Source of the DNA: JBGCEZ01 sp045106735
GTDB taxonomy: Bacteria; Planctomycetota; Phycisphaerae; Phycisphaerales; SM1A02
Direction: 5' to 3'
Assembly: GCA_045106735.1 (NCBI GenBank)
Contig: JBGCEZ010000030.1
Span: forward strand, 1-64,000
Length of the DNA: 64,000 nucleotides
Position 1 is the first letter of the stretch, and each line of letters starts with the position of its first letter. A program made the position numbers and the translations under genes. Positions 16,414 to 24,629 of the stretch are shown piece by piece. The notes beneath the pieces were generated by a model. It saw only the letters and a list, made by a program, of their open reading frames with translations, did no database searches and was not told where the DNA came from.

Positions 16414-17331
16414 GTGCATGAACCCAACCACGATCCGCGCGATGGCGCCCCCGTCGACCCGCCGGCCGGCGCACCTCGCCCTGGCCCTGGACCCGGCCCT
16501 GGACCCCGCGCCGTGCCCGGCCGCGAGGAAGACCTTCCGCTCGGCGATCAAGCCCCCCGCGAATTCGCCCGACCCGACGCCCCGTCCCGGCCGACGGCGA
16601 CCACGACCTCCGCCTCGGCCCTCGCGCCCCCCGACCACTCGATCATTCCCCTGCCGCGCAGCCTCGTTTTCGGCACCACCGCGTGGCTCATCGTTTCGTG
16701 GGCGCTCACCGTCGGATTCGGACGACCGATCCAAGCCAGCAGCAACGCCTACGAGCCCGGCGTGCAGTTGATGCTCGGCTCGCTGATGGCTGGCCTCATG
16801 GTCGCGTGGCCGATGCTGCGTTTGAGCCAGCCGGCGAGCCGGGCCCCCGGCCGCCAGACCCTGATGGACCTGTTCGTACTGCTGGCCATGATCCAAGTGA
16901 TCACGTGGCCGCTGCGGCTCGTCACGCGCTGGACCGTCGAACGCACGATGGCCATCGACGCGGTCTTCATCGGCTGGGTTGTGCTCACCGGCGCGGTCGT
17001 CGCCGCGGCGATCGGAAGCGCTCGACGCGGACCGCGGGTGCTCGCCATGTTCGTCTTGCTCGGCCTCGCCCTCGGCGGGCCGGTGCTGTGGCTGGTCGAA
17101 GCATCGGCATGGCTGGCCGAGCCGACGTTTCTCGGGCGACTGGCCCGCTTGAGCCCGTTCATGGTGACGCATCATCTGGGCGACGGAGCCGGCGCCCCGG
17201 TGCGCATCGAAGATTGGCAACTGGTCGGGTTGCTCTGGTTCGCCGGACTCGCGGCGTGGGTCGGGTACGGACTGAGCCGCCTCGGCCGCGGCCGCCCCGA
17301 GTCGCCGCCAGCCGTCGCCCAGCGCCTCTGA
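16414..17331 (+). CDS. Multi-pass membrane protein of unknown function
   Basis: I do not recognise the family. The 305-residue product has a Pro/Gly/Ala-rich, probably cytoplasmic N-terminus of about 78 residues, including a (GP)n run, followed by about six hydrophobic helices: roughly residues 84-103, 118-137, 151-171, 181-204, 210-235 and 270-289. There are no catalytic motifs. GTG 16414 is the only reasonable start close to the first coding-like residues. It lies 52 bp after ftsQ on the same strand, so it may share the cell-wall operon transcript; a role in the envelope is an inference from position only. Confidence 0.65.
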   Translation: MHEPNHDPRDGAPVDPPAGAPRPGPGPGPGPRAVPGREEDLPLGDQAPREFARPDAPSRPTATTTSASALAPPDHSIIPLPRSLVFGTTAWLIVSWALTVGFGRPIQASSNAYEPGVQLMLGSLMAGLMVAWPMLRLSQPASRAPGRQTLMDLFVLLAMIQVITWPLRLVTRWTVERTMAIDAVFIGWVVLTGAVVAAAIGSARRGPRVLAMFVLLGLALGGPVLWLVEASAWLAEPTFLGRLARLSPFMVTHHLGDGAGAPVRIEDWQLVGLLWFAGLAAWVGYGLSRLGRGRPESPPAVAQRL

Positions 17332-17399
17332 CCGGTCCCTCGACCCGCGGCCGTGGTATCTTCGCGGCTCCGCGCAGCTGATCATCCAGGATTTCCCCC

Positions 17400-17846
17400 G
17401 TGACCGACGCCGCCCACCGTTCGCCCAAATCTCCCGAAGCGGTGAGCGAGGACCACCTCGCCCGATTCGCCCGGCTGGTTGACAGCGTTGGCGTCAAACG
17501 CTTTTCGTCGTCGATGGATCTGTCCACCCGGCAGGTCAATCGCATGCTCGGCGCGGCCCAGCCCAATCCCGTCGACCGCTTGATTCGCTCGCTCCAGGCA
17601 GCCGATGCGGAAGCTGGCGATGCGGTTCTCGACTACATCTGCCAGGAGCTGGGCGGCCACTTCGTCCGGCAAGAAGGCGTGGACGACGCGGCGGTCAACG
17701 CGGTGAAGGAGTGCGCCGAAGCGATCGCGGCGATCAGCGACGGCGAGATCACCAGCCTGGACGTGCGCGAAATCCGCGAAGCGATCAGCGCCTTGTCGAG
17801 CCTGATCATGGCCCTGCGGCGCGCCCAAGACGCCGGCGAGCGGTGA
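17400..17846 (+). CDS. Phage CII/CP76-like DNA-binding regulator
   Basis: A 148-residue protein resembling the phage regulatory CII (CP76) family and related chromosomal HTH proteins. The N-terminal half has an HTH-like stretch (FARLVDSVGVKRFSSSMDLSTRQVNRML, with the recognition helix around LSTRQVNRML), followed by the typical NPVDRLIRSLQAAD and LDYICQELGGHFVRQ segments seen in that family. The C-terminal half is helical (about 90-145), perhaps for oligomerisation. The GTG start at 17400 has a TATCTT hexamer about 39 bp upstream. The stop overlaps the GTG start of a DNA methyltransferase (GTGA), so regulator and enzyme are probably coupled. No other phage genes are present, so this is not evidence of a prophage. 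Confidence 0.6.
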   Translation: MTDAAHRSPKSPEAVSEDHLARFARLVDSVGVKRFSSSMDLSTRQVNRMLGAAQPNPVDRLIRSLQAADAEAGDAVLDYICQELGGHFVRQEGVDDAAVNAVKECAEAIAAISDGEITSLDVREIREAISALSSLIMALRRAQDAGER

Positions 17847-18682
17847 GCCTCGGCGACCCGCCGCACATCGAACACGGCGACTGCGTGGACGTGCTGCCGC
17901 GTCTGCCCGGCGGATGCGCCGACCTCGTCTACATGGACCCGCCCTTCATGACCGGCCGCACCCAGCGCGCCGCGGCCGGCGCGTACGACGACGTGTGGGA
18001 CGACGTCGATGACTGGCTGTCGTTCATGGGCGCTCGATTGGAAGCATCGCTCGCCTGCCTGCACGAGTCTGGGTCGATCATGGTGCACGTGGACTGGCGC
18101 ACCAGCCACCATGTGCGGCTGTGGCTGGAGCGCCGGATGGGACCGGACGCGTTCGTGAACCACTTGATCTGGCGCTACGGTCTTGGCGGGTCGTCACCAC
18201 GTCGCTTCGCCCGCAAGCACGATGACATCTTGTTCTACGCCCGCGGTCCGCAGTACCACTTCGAGCCGCCGATGGTGCCGGCGACGAGTGTGCGCATGGC
18301 CGGAAAGCTCAAGAAGGCGACCGACGTTCTGGACGTGCCGAACATCAACAACATGGCCGCCGAACGCTGCGGCTGGCCAACGCAAAAGCCGCTGGCCCTG
18401 CTGGAGATGCTGGTCGGCGCGGCCTGCCCGCCGGGTGGGCTGGTGATCGACCCATTCTGCGGCAGCGGAACGACGATCGTGGCCGCGGCGACGCTGGGAC
18501 GGAGGGCCATCGGGATCGACCGCGATGCCGGCGCGGTGGAACTCGCGTCCGCGCGGGTGGCTGGCACGGAACTCCGCGCATCTGTCGAGGCCGGGAGTTC
18601 CGGGAGTACCGCGAGTGCCGGGAGTGCTGGGAGTGCCGACGGCGCCGAGCGGGCTGGCGCCGCTGATTCGTCTCGCGACTGA
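17843..18682 (+). CDS. Site-specific DNA methyltransferase (beta class, N6-A or N4-C)
   Basis: A 279-residue amino-methyltransferase. Motif IV comes first (DLVYMDPPF, about residue 30), and the SAM-binding motif I is near the end (VIDPFCGSGTTIVAAATLGRRAIGIDRD), the order of class beta enzymes. The GWPTQKPLALLEMLV segment before motif I is characteristic. DPPF suits N6-adenine (or N4-cytosine) modification. No restriction endonuclease or specificity subunit is adjacent, so it looks like an orphan enzyme or an epigenetic regulator. The C-terminal 30 residues are a Gly/Ser/Ala tail encoded partly by a 9-bp tandem repeat. The GTG start overlaps the upstream stop. Confidence 0.88.
   Translation: MSLGDPPHIEHGDCVDVLPRLPGGCADLVYMDPPFMTGRTQRAAAGAYDDVWDDVDDWLSFMGARLEASLACLHESGSIMVHVDWRTSHHVRLWLERRMGPDAFVNHLIWRYGLGGSSPRRFARKHDDILFYARGPQYHFEPPMVPATSVRMAGKLKKATDVLDVPNINNMAAERCGWPTQKPLALLEMLVGAACPPGGLVIDPFCGSGTTIVAAATLGRRAIGIDRDAGAVELASARVAGTELRASVEAGSSGSTASAGSAGSADGAERAGAADSSRD
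18593..18637. repeat. 9-bp tandem repeat at the 3' end of the methyltransferase gene
   Basis: Five copies near GGGAGTGCC (GGGAGTTCC, GGGAGTACC, GCGAGTGCC, GGGAGTGCT, GGGAGTGCC). In frame, encoding Gly-Ser-Ser/Thr/Ala triplets in the C-terminal tail. Confidence 0.85.
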
Positions 18683-18873
18683 CCTGACCCGAGCATCTGA
18701 GTACCCGGCTGGCATCGATGACCCTGCACACCGCGCGGGACATCGCGGGTGACGCCGACGTGGGGCGACGCGTCGAACGCGCTGATCACCACGAACGCTG
18801 CGGACGCCGCCGACGCGGCGAGCACACCGAACGCCGCGAACGCACCGAACACGCCGCTCACAACGAACGTCGC

Positions 18874-18909
18874 GAACGCACCGAACGCACCGAACGCACC
18901 GAACGCACG
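18874..18909. repeat. 9-bp tandem repeat upstream of nrtR
   Basis: Four consecutive copies of GAACGCACC (the last with one change). Related GAACGCCGC/GAACACGCC sequence extends the degenerate pattern upstream. Confidence 0.8.
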
Positions 18910-18947
18910 GGAAATCGCCGATCGGACCCTGGACTTCACTGCACTTT

Positions 18948-18957
18948 GCATATATGC
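18948..18957. promoter_or_regulatory. AT-rich palindrome, possible operator or -10 region of nrtR
   Basis: GCATATATGC is a perfect 10-bp palindrome about 55 bp before ATG 19013, conspicuous in such GC-rich DNA. NrtR proteins bind palindromes near their own genes, so an operator is plausible; it could equally be a -10 region. Confidence 0.35.
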
Positions 18958-19012
18958 TCTGCACATGGAACATCCTTCACGATCCATCCCAACCGGCACA
19001 GGGTCCGAGAAG

Positions 19013-19762
19013 ATGAGCGAAGCGGCCTTCCTGGCCGCCTACGACGCTTCGGCGTTTGATCGCCCGAGTGTCGCCGTCGATATCGCCTTGATGACGGTGG
19101 ATGGCGGCTCGCTCCGGGCCCTCCTGACCCGGCGGGCTGAACACCCCGCCCGCGGCCAGTGGTCCCTGCCGGGCGGCTTCGTCGACCCGAGCGAGTCACT
19201 GGACGACGCCGCCCGCCGCGTCATCCAGGCGAAGGCCGGACTCACCGACATCTTCGTCGAGCAGCTCTACACGTTCGGCGCCGTGGACCGCGACCCACGC
19301 ACCCGCGTGATCTCCGTCGCGTACTACGCCCTGGTCGACGTCGCCCGACTCACGCCGGCCATCGTGGCCGGAGCGACCGGCGCCGCCGACCGCCGGCTCG
19401 CGCCAGTGACCGTCGACTGGCCCGGCGAAGCCGGAGGCCCGGCCGCCGTCCGCGAAGAAGCAGGCGACGATGCCGGTGCCCCGTTGCCGCTCGCCTTCGA
19501 CCACGCCGAGATGCTCGGACTCGTGGTGCAACGACTCCGCGGCAAGCTCGACTACGCCCCCATCGGATTCGAAATGCTGCCGGACACATTCACGCTCCGC
19601 CAATTGCAGGCGGTGCACGAAACGATCCTCGGTCGCTCGCTCAACGTCGACTCGTTCCGCCGGCGCATGCTGGCCAGCGGGGAACTCAACGCCACCGGCA
19701 CCCGCGAAGCCGACACCGCCCACCGGCCGGCCGAACTCTATCGATTCAATCCCGACGATTGA
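19013..19762 (+). CDS. NrtR-like NUDIX transcriptional regulator
   Basis: Predicted repressor of NAD-related genes: a NUDIX-like sensor domain joined to a winged HTH. In 249 residues, the N-terminal part (about 15-150) has the NUDIX fold with RRAEHPARGQWSLPGGFVDPSESLDDAARRVI, in which the hydrolase signature GX5EX7REUXEEXGU is degraded (AKAGL in place of EEXGU), as expected of NrtR regulators that bind ADP-ribose but do not hydrolyse it. The C-terminal region (about 165-249) matches the NrtR HTH: YAPIGFEMLPDTFTLRQLQAVHETILGRSLNVDSFRRRML. ATG 19013 (MSEAAFL) suits the family; ATG 18965 is an alternative. The neighbours are an SPFH protein and a NAD-kinase-like protein. Confidence 0.82.
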   Translation: MSEAAFLAAYDASAFDRPSVAVDIALMTVDGGSLRALLTRRAEHPARGQWSLPGGFVDPSESLDDAARRVIQAKAGLTDIFVEQLYTFGAVDRDPRTRVISVAYYALVDVARLTPAIVAGATGAADRRLAPVTVDWPGEAGGPAAVREEAGDDAGAPLPLAFDHAEMLGLVVQRLRGKLDYAPIGFEMLPDTFTLRQLQAVHETILGRSLNVDSFRRRMLASGELNATGTREADTAHRPAELYRFNPDD

Positions 19763-19894
19763 GCCGCCGCGCGTTGGAAGAACGCGTCGGCCGACGGCCG
19801 AAGGGCCACAGTCAATCCGAGCCTGCCGCTGCGTCAAGGCCATTCAGCAACGCACACTCCACCACGACGAACGAGTCACGACCAATCAGTCATT

Positions 19895-19950
19895 GCCAAC
19901 CCGCCACTGCCAACCCGCTCTTGCCAAGCCGCTCTTGCCAACCCGCCATC
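19895..19950. repeat. 14-bp tandem repeat between nrtR and the SPFH gene
   Basis: Four copies of GCCAACCCGCYMYT in a row at 19895, 19909, 19923 and 19937. Non-coding; it ends 27 bp before the SPFH start codon. Confidence 0.85.
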
Positions 19951-19975
19951 CGTCGCCCCGAAAGGAGCTCCTCCC

Positions 19976-21004
19976 ATGGCCACCGTCACTCAATTTCCGA
20001 TCCTTCGGCACATCCGTTCCGACGCCAGCCAGGAATTGCTGCTTTTCCGCGGCGGCACCCTCGCCCGCCGGGGACGCGGCCTCACCGGATGGGTCCGGCC
20101 GATGAGCACGAGCGTCGTCGAGATCCCGGTCGATGACCGCGAGGTCCCGTTCCTCTTCCACGGACGTTCGCGCGACTTCCAGGATGCCGTCGTGCAGGGC
20201 GCGATCAGCTACCGCGTCGTGGCCGCCGACCAACTCGCCGAGCGCGTGGACTTCACCATCGACCTGGCCACCGGCACCCATCGCCAGATGCCGCTCGACA
20301 CCCTCGCCGGATTGTTCACCGATTTGAGCCAGCAGATCGCGATGGACTGGCTGCTTCATGCCGACCTGGAGACGATTCTCCAAGATGGTGTGGACGCCGT
20401 CCGCGGCCGAATCGAATCGGGCCTGCGGGCCGATGACCGGCTCACCGACATGGGGCTCGCGGTGGTGACGGTGCGCATCGCATCGATCAAGCCCGAAGCC
20501 GAGGTCGAACGCGCCCTCCAGGTGCGGGTGCGCGAAGCGATCCAGCAGCAGGCCGACGAAGCAACGTTTCAGCGCCGGGCCCTCGCCGTCGAGAAGGAAC
20601 GCGCGATCCAGGAGAATGAACTGCAGAACCAGATCGAACTCGCACGACGCGAAGAACAGCTCATCACCCAGCGCGGCGAAAACGAGCGCACGCGCATCCG
20701 CGACGAATCCGATGCTGCCCGCATTGCCGCCGAGGGCGCCGCGGCACGTACCACCATCCAGTCCGCGGCCGAGGCCGAAAGCATCCGCACGGTGCAGGAA
20801 GCCCGCGTCGCCGCCGAACGCGAGCGCATGACGATCTACCGCGACTTCCCGGCCGACCGCCTGATGGCCCTCGCCGCCCAGCGCTTCGCCGACAAGCTGC
20901 AGCGAATTGAACACCTCAATCTGACCCCGGACCTGCTTGGCCCGCTGCTTGGCGACCTCATCGGGGCCGGCACCCGCAGCCTGGCGGCCGAAAGGAAGGG
21001 CTGA
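19976..21004 (+). CDS. SPFH / band 7 domain protein
   Basis: A 342-residue member of the stomatin-prohibitin-flotillin-HflK/C superfamily. The SPFH domain occupies about residues 20-190 (LLLFRGGTLARRGRGLTGWV..., VEIPVDDREVPFLFHGRSRDFQDAVVQGAISYRV, MGLAVVTVRIASIKPEAEVERAL). It is followed by a long charged coiled coil (about 190-290, rich in EAxxR and Q repeats) and a short C-terminal region. There is no transmembrane helix at the N-terminus, unlike HflK/C, so it may be a soluble oligomer or be attached peripherally. A GGAGCTCCTCCC site precedes ATG 19976. The next gene begins four bases after its stop, so the two are one operon. Confidence 0.85.
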   Translation: MATVTQFPILRHIRSDASQELLLFRGGTLARRGRGLTGWVRPMSTSVVEIPVDDREVPFLFHGRSRDFQDAVVQGAISYRVVAADQLAERVDFTIDLATGTHRQMPLDTLAGLFTDLSQQIAMDWLLHADLETILQDGVDAVRGRIESGLRADDRLTDMGLAVVTVRIASIKPEAEVERALQVRVREAIQQQADEATFQRRALAVEKERAIQENELQNQIELARREEQLITQRGENERTRIRDESDAARIAAEGAAARTTIQSAAEAESIRTVQEARVAAERERMTIYRDFPADRLMALAAQRFADKLQRIEHLNLTPDLLGPLLGDLIGAGTRSLAAERKG

Positions 21005-21007
21005 ACC

Positions 21008-21934
21008 GTGGCCGATCTTCGGCTCCCGCGTGCTTCGAGCGTGCCTCCCCGGGCCGTCATCGTCCACCGGGCCACCGAGTACGAGGGCCTGCTCGCCCGC
21101 CACGCCACCCGTGGCCAAGCAGCGTTCTTCCTCCACGGCCGCGGCCAGGACATCGACGAACTGGAAGCCCGGCACGCGGCCATCCAGTCCGCCCTCACCG
21201 CGGTGATGGCCGCGGTGCCCACGCCGTGGCGCCACACCCGCGTCGAGCGGTCGGACCTCAACCGCTTCAATTTCGAACCCAGCGATGTGGTCCTGACCGT
21301 GGGCCAGGATGGCTTGGTGGCGAACGTGGCCAAGTACCTGGCCGGGCAACCGGTCATCGGCGTGAATCCGATGGCCGCCGTGTTCGACGGCATCTTGGTG
21401 CAGCACGCCCCGGCGTCCGTTGCTGCACTGCTTGCCCATCTCGACGCCGATCATGCGGTGCCGGGGGAACGGCGCACGATGGTGCAAGGAACCCTCGATG
21501 ACGGTCAACACCTGCTTGCGCTGAACGAACTCTTCGTCGGCCACCGTTCGCACCAGTCGGCCCGGTACATGCTTCGTGCCGGCGCGTCGGAAGAACGGCA
21601 TTCGTCGTCCGGCGTCATCGTCGCCACCGGGACCGGAGCGACGGGCTGGGCGCGTTCCATCAACCGATCACGCGCTCACCGCTTGGACTTGCCCGAACCC
21701 GAGGACGCCGGCCTGGCTTGGTTCGTCCGCGAAGCGTTTCCAAACGTGGCGACCGGCACCAGCCTTGATGGCGGCCGCGCATCGGCCGACGAGCCGCTTC
21801 ACCTGCGCTCGGAGATGGACGCCGGCGGCGTCATTTTCGGCGACGGGATGGAGACGGACCACCTGGACTTTGGCTGGGGCCAGCAGGTGCAGATCGACGT
21901 GGCCAAGACGCAGCTGCATCTGGTGACGGCATGA
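21008..21934 (+). CDS. NAD-kinase-like protein
   Basis: A 308-residue relative of ATP-NAD kinases (PpnK superfamily). Visible motifs are DVVLTVGQDGLVANVAKYL (the GGDGT loop appears as GQDGL), QPVIGVNP, then LNELFVGHRSH, matching the conserved NE motif, and GVIVATGTGATGW, matching the TPTGSTAY loop. The loop changes mean that normal NAD phosphorylation is uncertain; it could be a divergent kinase or a binding protein. It starts at GTG 21008, immediately after the SPFH gene and downstream of an NrtR-like regulator, all consistent with an NAD(P)-linked operon. Confidence 0.7.
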   Translation: MADLRLPRASSVPPRAVIVHRATEYEGLLARHATRGQAAFFLHGRGQDIDELEARHAAIQSALTAVMAAVPTPWRHTRVERSDLNRFNFEPSDVVLTVGQDGLVANVAKYLAGQPVIGVNPMAAVFDGILVQHAPASVAALLAHLDADHAVPGERRTMVQGTLDDGQHLLALNELFVGHRSHQSARYMLRAGASEERHSSSGVIVATGTGATGWARSINRSRAHRLDLPEPEDAGLAWFVREAFPNVATGTSLDGGRASADEPLHLRSEMDAGGVIFGDGMETDHLDFGWGQQVQIDVAKTQLHLVTA

Positions 21935-21983
21935 GATCCCCGGCGCTTGGTGGACGCGGGCGCATGCGCGAAGGTGAAGCGAA

Positions 21984-22017
21984 GATCGCCGCCCCTCCTG
22001 GCGGAAGGACGGCGATC
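21984..22017 (+). terminator. Possible terminator after the NAD-kinase-like gene
   Basis: Inverted repeat GATCGCCG / CGGCGATC with further pairing (CCT/AGG) inside the loop, 50 bp after the stop. It has no T-tract, so it could instead be a processing or pausing hairpin. Confidence 0.35.
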
Positions 22018-22077
22018 ACAGAGGTGTTTCACGCCCCAGCAACGTCTCAGCCGCTGGTCGCCGCTCGCCTCGCTCGA

Positions 22078-22113
22078 CGGGTCAACCGGGTCAACCGGGT
22101 CAACCGGGTCGAG
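22078..22113. repeat. 9-bp tandem repeat
   Basis: CGGGTCAAC three times plus a fourth altered copy (CGGGTCGAG). Non-coding. Confidence 0.8.
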
Positions 22114-22256
22114 TGAGACAATCGGATCGAGGAAGACAATCGGGACGCCCCGGACGACCGGGCGGTGATCAGCGGCGACCCCCGACTCGAGGCGGCCATC
22201 GCCGTCGCCCGCACCCGCGCCCGCCAGACCGCCAGGCCGACAGGTTCACGTCAAAT

Positions 22257-24629
22257 TCAGCACGGCCCCCATCTCGCGAGCACCGTCAACAGGTCGCCGA
22301 TTCCGACCATGCCGTCGCCGTCAATATCCGGCGTACAGAGCGCCGGGCACGCGCCCCAGGCCGACAGCACCGCTGTCAGGTCGCCGAAGTCCACGGCGCC
22401 GGAATCGTCGATATCGGCTTCGCACGGGGCGTCCCCCCCTCGATTCAGTCGGACCGCGGCGCCGCGGAAGCCGACCATCAGATCCACGCGCCCGTCGTCG
22501 TCCATGTCGGAGGCTGCGAGCGTCCCCATGCCGCCGGGGACGAACCACGTCACGAAGTCTTCCGCCCCGCCGGCTCCGTCGCCGAAGATGATGCCGAAAT
22601 CGCTACGGCCATCCCGCAGGAACGCGATGTCGAGCTTCCCATCCTGGTCGAAGTCTTCGAACCGGAACGCCCGAGCGAAGTCGATGTCCTCATATACGGT
22701 CGACGGAAGAAACGTGCCGTCACCGACGCCAAGACGGACCTCGATCGCATCGTCGATACCCGTGAAACTGTTCACGAGGTCCAGGATGCCGTCGGCGTTC
22801 AGGTCAGCGAGCTCAAGGTCCCGGACGAGCCCGCCCGTCGTCAGGGACGTCGATGACCCGAACGTCCCGTCCGGCAATCCAAACCGAAACCGCAGATCCA
22901 AACGGTCGTCAAACACGAGGTCATGCAAGCCGTCACCGTCAAGGTCGCCCATGGCGAAATCCAGAACAGGTCCAGAAACCGGCGTTCCGTCGATCGGGAG
23001 CGGGTCGAGCCGCACGAATGTGCCATCACCTTGACCGATGAGGCGTTCGATGCCGCCGCCAATATCGACCAGCAGCAAGTCTGCCACGCCGTCGCCGTTC
23101 AGGTCTTCGGCGACGACATCCGCGGCGCCTGCCGGGAGCGCCACCTGGAACCCGGCGGAGAACCCGCCGGCCCCATCGCCCACCATGATCGTGAATGCTC
23201 CACCCGCAACGGCAGACGTGACCGCAAGGTCCGGGGTGCCATCACCGTCAAAGTCCCCGGCCACGAACTCGCGCGGCCTGGCATCGGTCGGGACGTCTCC
23301 GTGGTATACGAAGGTCCCCGGACCCGTGGCGAGGTGGACGGAGACCGAGCGATCGGTTTCATTCGTCACGATGTGGTCCTCGAGACCATCGCCGTTGAGG
23401 TCGGCGAGTCGAGCATGCCTTGCCCCGAACCGAACGAGGAGCAACTCCTCCACACCGACCAATTCGCCGGCGGCATCAAGTTCGACGATGGAGATGTCAT
23501 TCCCGCCCCGGTCGAACGTGACAAGCTCGGGTTCGGGGTCCCCGTCGAGCTCCATCAGTTCGAGCAAGACCACTCGATTGGCCACGGCGAACCGGCGTTC
23601 GATCGGCGTCGCCCCAAGCTCGCGGAGCACCGTTACGTTGCCGCCGCCCCGATCGGCGAAGACCAGGTCGCTGGCCCCGTCGCCGTCGAGGTCGCGAACC
23701 GCCACCGATGCAGTCTGGGATCCGACTCGCAAGTCGGGCCCCACCGTGAAGTCGCCCGTCCCGTCGCCGAGAAACGTCTTCGGGGACTCATTCCCGAAGA
23801 AGGTCATCATGACGATGTCGAGGTGACCGTCCTGATTGAGATCGACGACGCCGACGTCCTGACCGAAGAACGAGCTCCCGTCCGCTTGATAGCTGACGGG
23901 ACCGATGACCCCTTCCTCAGTGCAGAGTCGTACCCGCATCGCCACCTGGGTCATCAGGATCCAGTCGCGGAGTCCGTCGCCATTCACGTCCTCGAGGAAG
24001 AGGAAACGCGGGAACGCCGGGATGGACGACAGGGTCGCCAGGAGTTGCCAGGTCCCGTCCGGCTGCCGCTCGTAGTGGAAGCCGACGCTCTGGACCCGAG
24101 TCAGCAACAGATCGAGGGCTCCGTCCCCGTCGACGTCGGCCACCTCAAGTTGCTTGATCTCGACCTTCGGGGTGATCAGCACCTCCGACCCGAAGCTTCC
24201 GTCGCCGAGTCCGTGAATGACGTGGACGCCAGCCAGAAAGCTCTCGCCGTAGGTGAAGAAGATGTCCTGGTGACCGTCGCCGTTCTCATCAGCCAGAGCG
24301 AAGTCGGTCGGTCGACTCGACAGCCGGATGTCCTCGGAAGCCCATCCACCGGCGCCATCGTTGAACCAGATCCGAATGGCGGATCCGAAGCCCCAGATCG
24401 CGACGAGATCGGCCATTCCGTCGCCGTTCATGTCGGCGTGGTCGATGCGCGAGGTGTCAAAAGGGGCGCTGAATACCTGGCGCTCGGGTTCGACAACGTC
24501 GAACAGCGAGGCGCGGTCGCTGCCGGCTCCCCCCATCCCCGCGGCGAAGGAAGCCAGGCAACATGTGGCCAAGGCCACGCAGCCAAAGAGATGGCGCAGC
24601 GATAGGCCGTACAAATCGATTCTGAACAT
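22257..24629 (-). CDS. FG-GAP/VCBS repeat protein with GC-type dockerin ends
   Basis: A secreted 790-residue protein. A signal peptide is present at about residues 1-32 (LRHLFGCVALATCCLASFAAG). The body is a string of FG-GAP/VCBS-like beta-propeller repeats, each with a calcium-type DxNxDGxxD loop such as ADMNGDGMADLV, ADENGDGHQDIF, EDVNGDGLRDW, DLNQDGHLDIV and DLDGDGASDLV. At the C-terminus are two dockerin-like Asp-rich loops (ADIDDSGAVDFGDLTAVLSAWGAC and PDIDGDGMVGIGDLLTVL), ending in RWGPC. Such tails are typical of planctomycetal secreted proteins and probably serve attachment or sorting. Start ATG 24629 was chosen to give the signal peptide. The ligand is unknown. Confidence 0.85.
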   Translation of the reverse strand: MFRIDLYGLSLRHLFGCVALATCCLASFAAGMGGAGSDRASLFDVVEPERQVFSAPFDTSRIDHADMNGDGMADLVAIWGFGSAIRIWFNDGAGGWASEDIRLSSRPTDFALADENGDGHQDIFFTYGESFLAGVHVIHGLGDGSFGSEVLITPKVEIKQLEVADVDGDGALDLLLTRVQSVGFHYERQPDGTWQLLATLSSIPAFPRFLFLEDVNGDGLRDWILMTQVAMRVRLCTEEGVIGPVSYQADGSSFFGQDVGVVDLNQDGHLDIVMMTFFGNESPKTFLGDGTGDFTVGPDLRVGSQTASVAVRDLDGDGASDLVFADRGGGNVTVLRELGATPIERRFAVANRVVLLELMELDGDPEPELVTFDRGGNDISIVELDAAGELVGVEELLLVRFGARHARLADLNGDGLEDHIVTNETDRSVSVHLATGPGTFVYHGDVPTDARPREFVAGDFDGDGTPDLAVTSAVAGGAFTIMVGDGAGGFSAGFQVALPAGAADVVAEDLNGDGVADLLLVDIGGGIERLIGQGDGTFVRLDPLPIDGTPVSGPVLDFAMGDLDGDGLHDLVFDDRLDLRFRFGLPDGTFGSSTSLTTGGLVRDLELADLNADGILDLVNSFTGIDDAIEVRLGVGDGTFLPSTVYEDIDFARAFRFEDFDQDGKLDIAFLRDGRSDFGIIFGDGAGGAEDFVTWFVPGGMGTLAASDMDDDGRVDLMVGFRGAAVRLNRGGDAPCEADIDDSGAVDFGDLTAVLSAWGACPALCTPDIDGDGMVGIGDLLTVLARWGPC

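Larger units (their letters stand above)
18683..19012. other. Gap before nrtR with repeats and a palindrome
   Basis: 330 bases between the methyltransferase and the NUDIX regulator. It contains Ala/Asn/Pro-like codon repeats that extend an open frame but look non-coding, the GAACGCACC array, and the GCATATATGC palindrome. Confidence 0.5.
21935..22256. other. Convergent gap after the NAD-kinase-like gene
   Basis: 322 bases between convergent genes. It contains the hairpin at 21984 and a 9-bp repeat; nothing coding is supported. Confidence 0.5.

Noticed and set aside
17400..18682. Prophage or restriction-modification locus
   Set aside because: No integrase, capsid, nuclease or attachment sites in the surrounding genes.
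18749..19012. N-terminal extension of the NUDIX regulator (Asn/Ala/Pro repeats)
   Set aside because: Encoded by the GAACGCACC repeat and upstream of a better start; the family begins near 19013.
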